From assembly GCF_007655255.1 (NCBI RefSeq), contig NZ_VMYE01000026.1:1-41321 (forward strand): a DNA stretch of 41,321 nucleotides, written 5' to 3'. Position 1 is the first letter of the stretch. Each line of letters starts with the position of its first letter. Below, piece by piece: positions 41,239 through 41,321 of this stretch. The stretch is from Extensimonas perlucida. Lineage in GTDB: Bacteria; Pseudomonadota; Gammaproteobacteria; Burkholderiales; Burkholderiaceae_C. The translations under genes and the position numbers were made by a program. A model generated the notes under the pieces. That model was not told the origin of the DNA and made no database searches. It saw nothing but the letters and a program-made list of their open reading frames with translations.

Positions 41239-41321
41239 ACACAATAGGAGTGCAGTTGCGCCAGGGCTGAGGTCGCGAAAACCTTTGATGGCTACAGACC
41301 GCGAAAGCTAACTCGACCCGC

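Larger units (their letters stand above)
1..41321. mobile_element. Internal portion of an MPF-G/PFL-type integrative and conjugative element
   Basis: Ten adjacent conjugation genes of the TIGR037xx/RAQPRD set (10891-19344) identify an ICE of the family found in Pseudomonas, Xanthomonadaceae, Bordetella and relatives. They are flanked on the left by defence genes and on the right by metabolic cargo. Integrase, relaxase, coupling ATPase, TIGR03755/03756/03757 and TraG genes are not in the window, so the element continues beyond both ends. I infer that the whole window is element DNA from continuity and from the accessory nature of the flanks. No direct repeat or att site marks a boundary, and part of the right end could be chromosomal. 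Confidence 0.75.

Noticed and set aside
1-41321. CRISPR arrays, tRNA or rRNA genes, insertion sequences and att sites
   Set aside because: I looked for regularly spaced repeats, tRNA-like cloverleafs, transposase motifs and long terminal repeats and saw none. The repeats found are operator-sized.

Overview
The window is about 41 kb of GC-rich DNA from a Pseudomonadota host (Pseudomonas, Xanthomonadaceae or Burkholderiales-like, by GC content and gene families). I read it as an internal part of an integrative and conjugative element (ICE) of the PFL/MPF-G type. Ten consecutive type IV secretion genes of the TIGR037xx/RAQPRD families are present. No integrase, relaxase, attachment site or replication gene lies inside, so both element ends are outside the window.

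Layout. (1) 1-945: the 3' end of a type II CBASS operon, with a broken or truncated Cap2 E1 C-terminus and an intact Cap3 JAMM protease. (2) 1029-10666: a defence block. A tightly overlapping minus-strand operon encodes a GHKL (MutL/MORC-like) ATPase, a Z1 ATPase, a DUF4420 PD-(D/E)XK protein and an AIPR protein. It is accompanied by a Vsr endonuclease (plus strand), a C5-cytosine DNA methyltransferase and a small excisionase-type HTH protein. This gene set matches the Mza class of anti-phage systems. (3) 10891-19344: the mating-pair-formation module RAQPRD, TIGR03758, 03745, 03750, 03746, 03749, 03752, 03751, 03744 and a DsbA-like thioredoxin. Its order resembles F-plasmid traA-L-E-K-B-V-C. 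The module stops after the thioredoxin gene, where TIGR03755/03756/03757 and TraG genes would be expected. (4) 19384-41199: about 22 kb of metabolic and transport cargo.

The cargo falls into sub-islands. One is a divergent pair of operons around 21.8 kb (enoyl-CoA hydratase, thioesterase, BioY and NTF2-like on the minus strand; LysE exporter, NTF2-like, cupin, DUF1330, hydrolase, MFS and a 45-aa membrane protein on the plus strand). Next is a GcvA-like LysR gene with GNAT and peroxiredoxin genes, divergent from a class IV aminotransferase. Then comes a vitamin B6 island: a PtsJ-like MocR regulator divergent from yggS, an amidotransferase, pdxK and an unknown 91-aa protein. The right end carries a second LysR, PhzF, two further LysE-type exporters, TauE/SafE, a class III CoA-transferase and a second MFS transporter.

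Two regulatory patterns are visible directly. Three divergent intergenic regions (about 21.86, 28.15 and 36.03 kb) each carry two copies of a TGAG-N5-CTCA-like LysR box whose starts are exactly 21 bp apart. This suggests that one LysR protein, most simply the one at 27140-28054, controls much of the cargo. The MocR/yggS intergenic region carries two 18-bp direct repeats 22 bp apart, each with a TTGTC/GACAA palindrome, which fits a MocR operator controlling the pyridoxal-phosphate genes.
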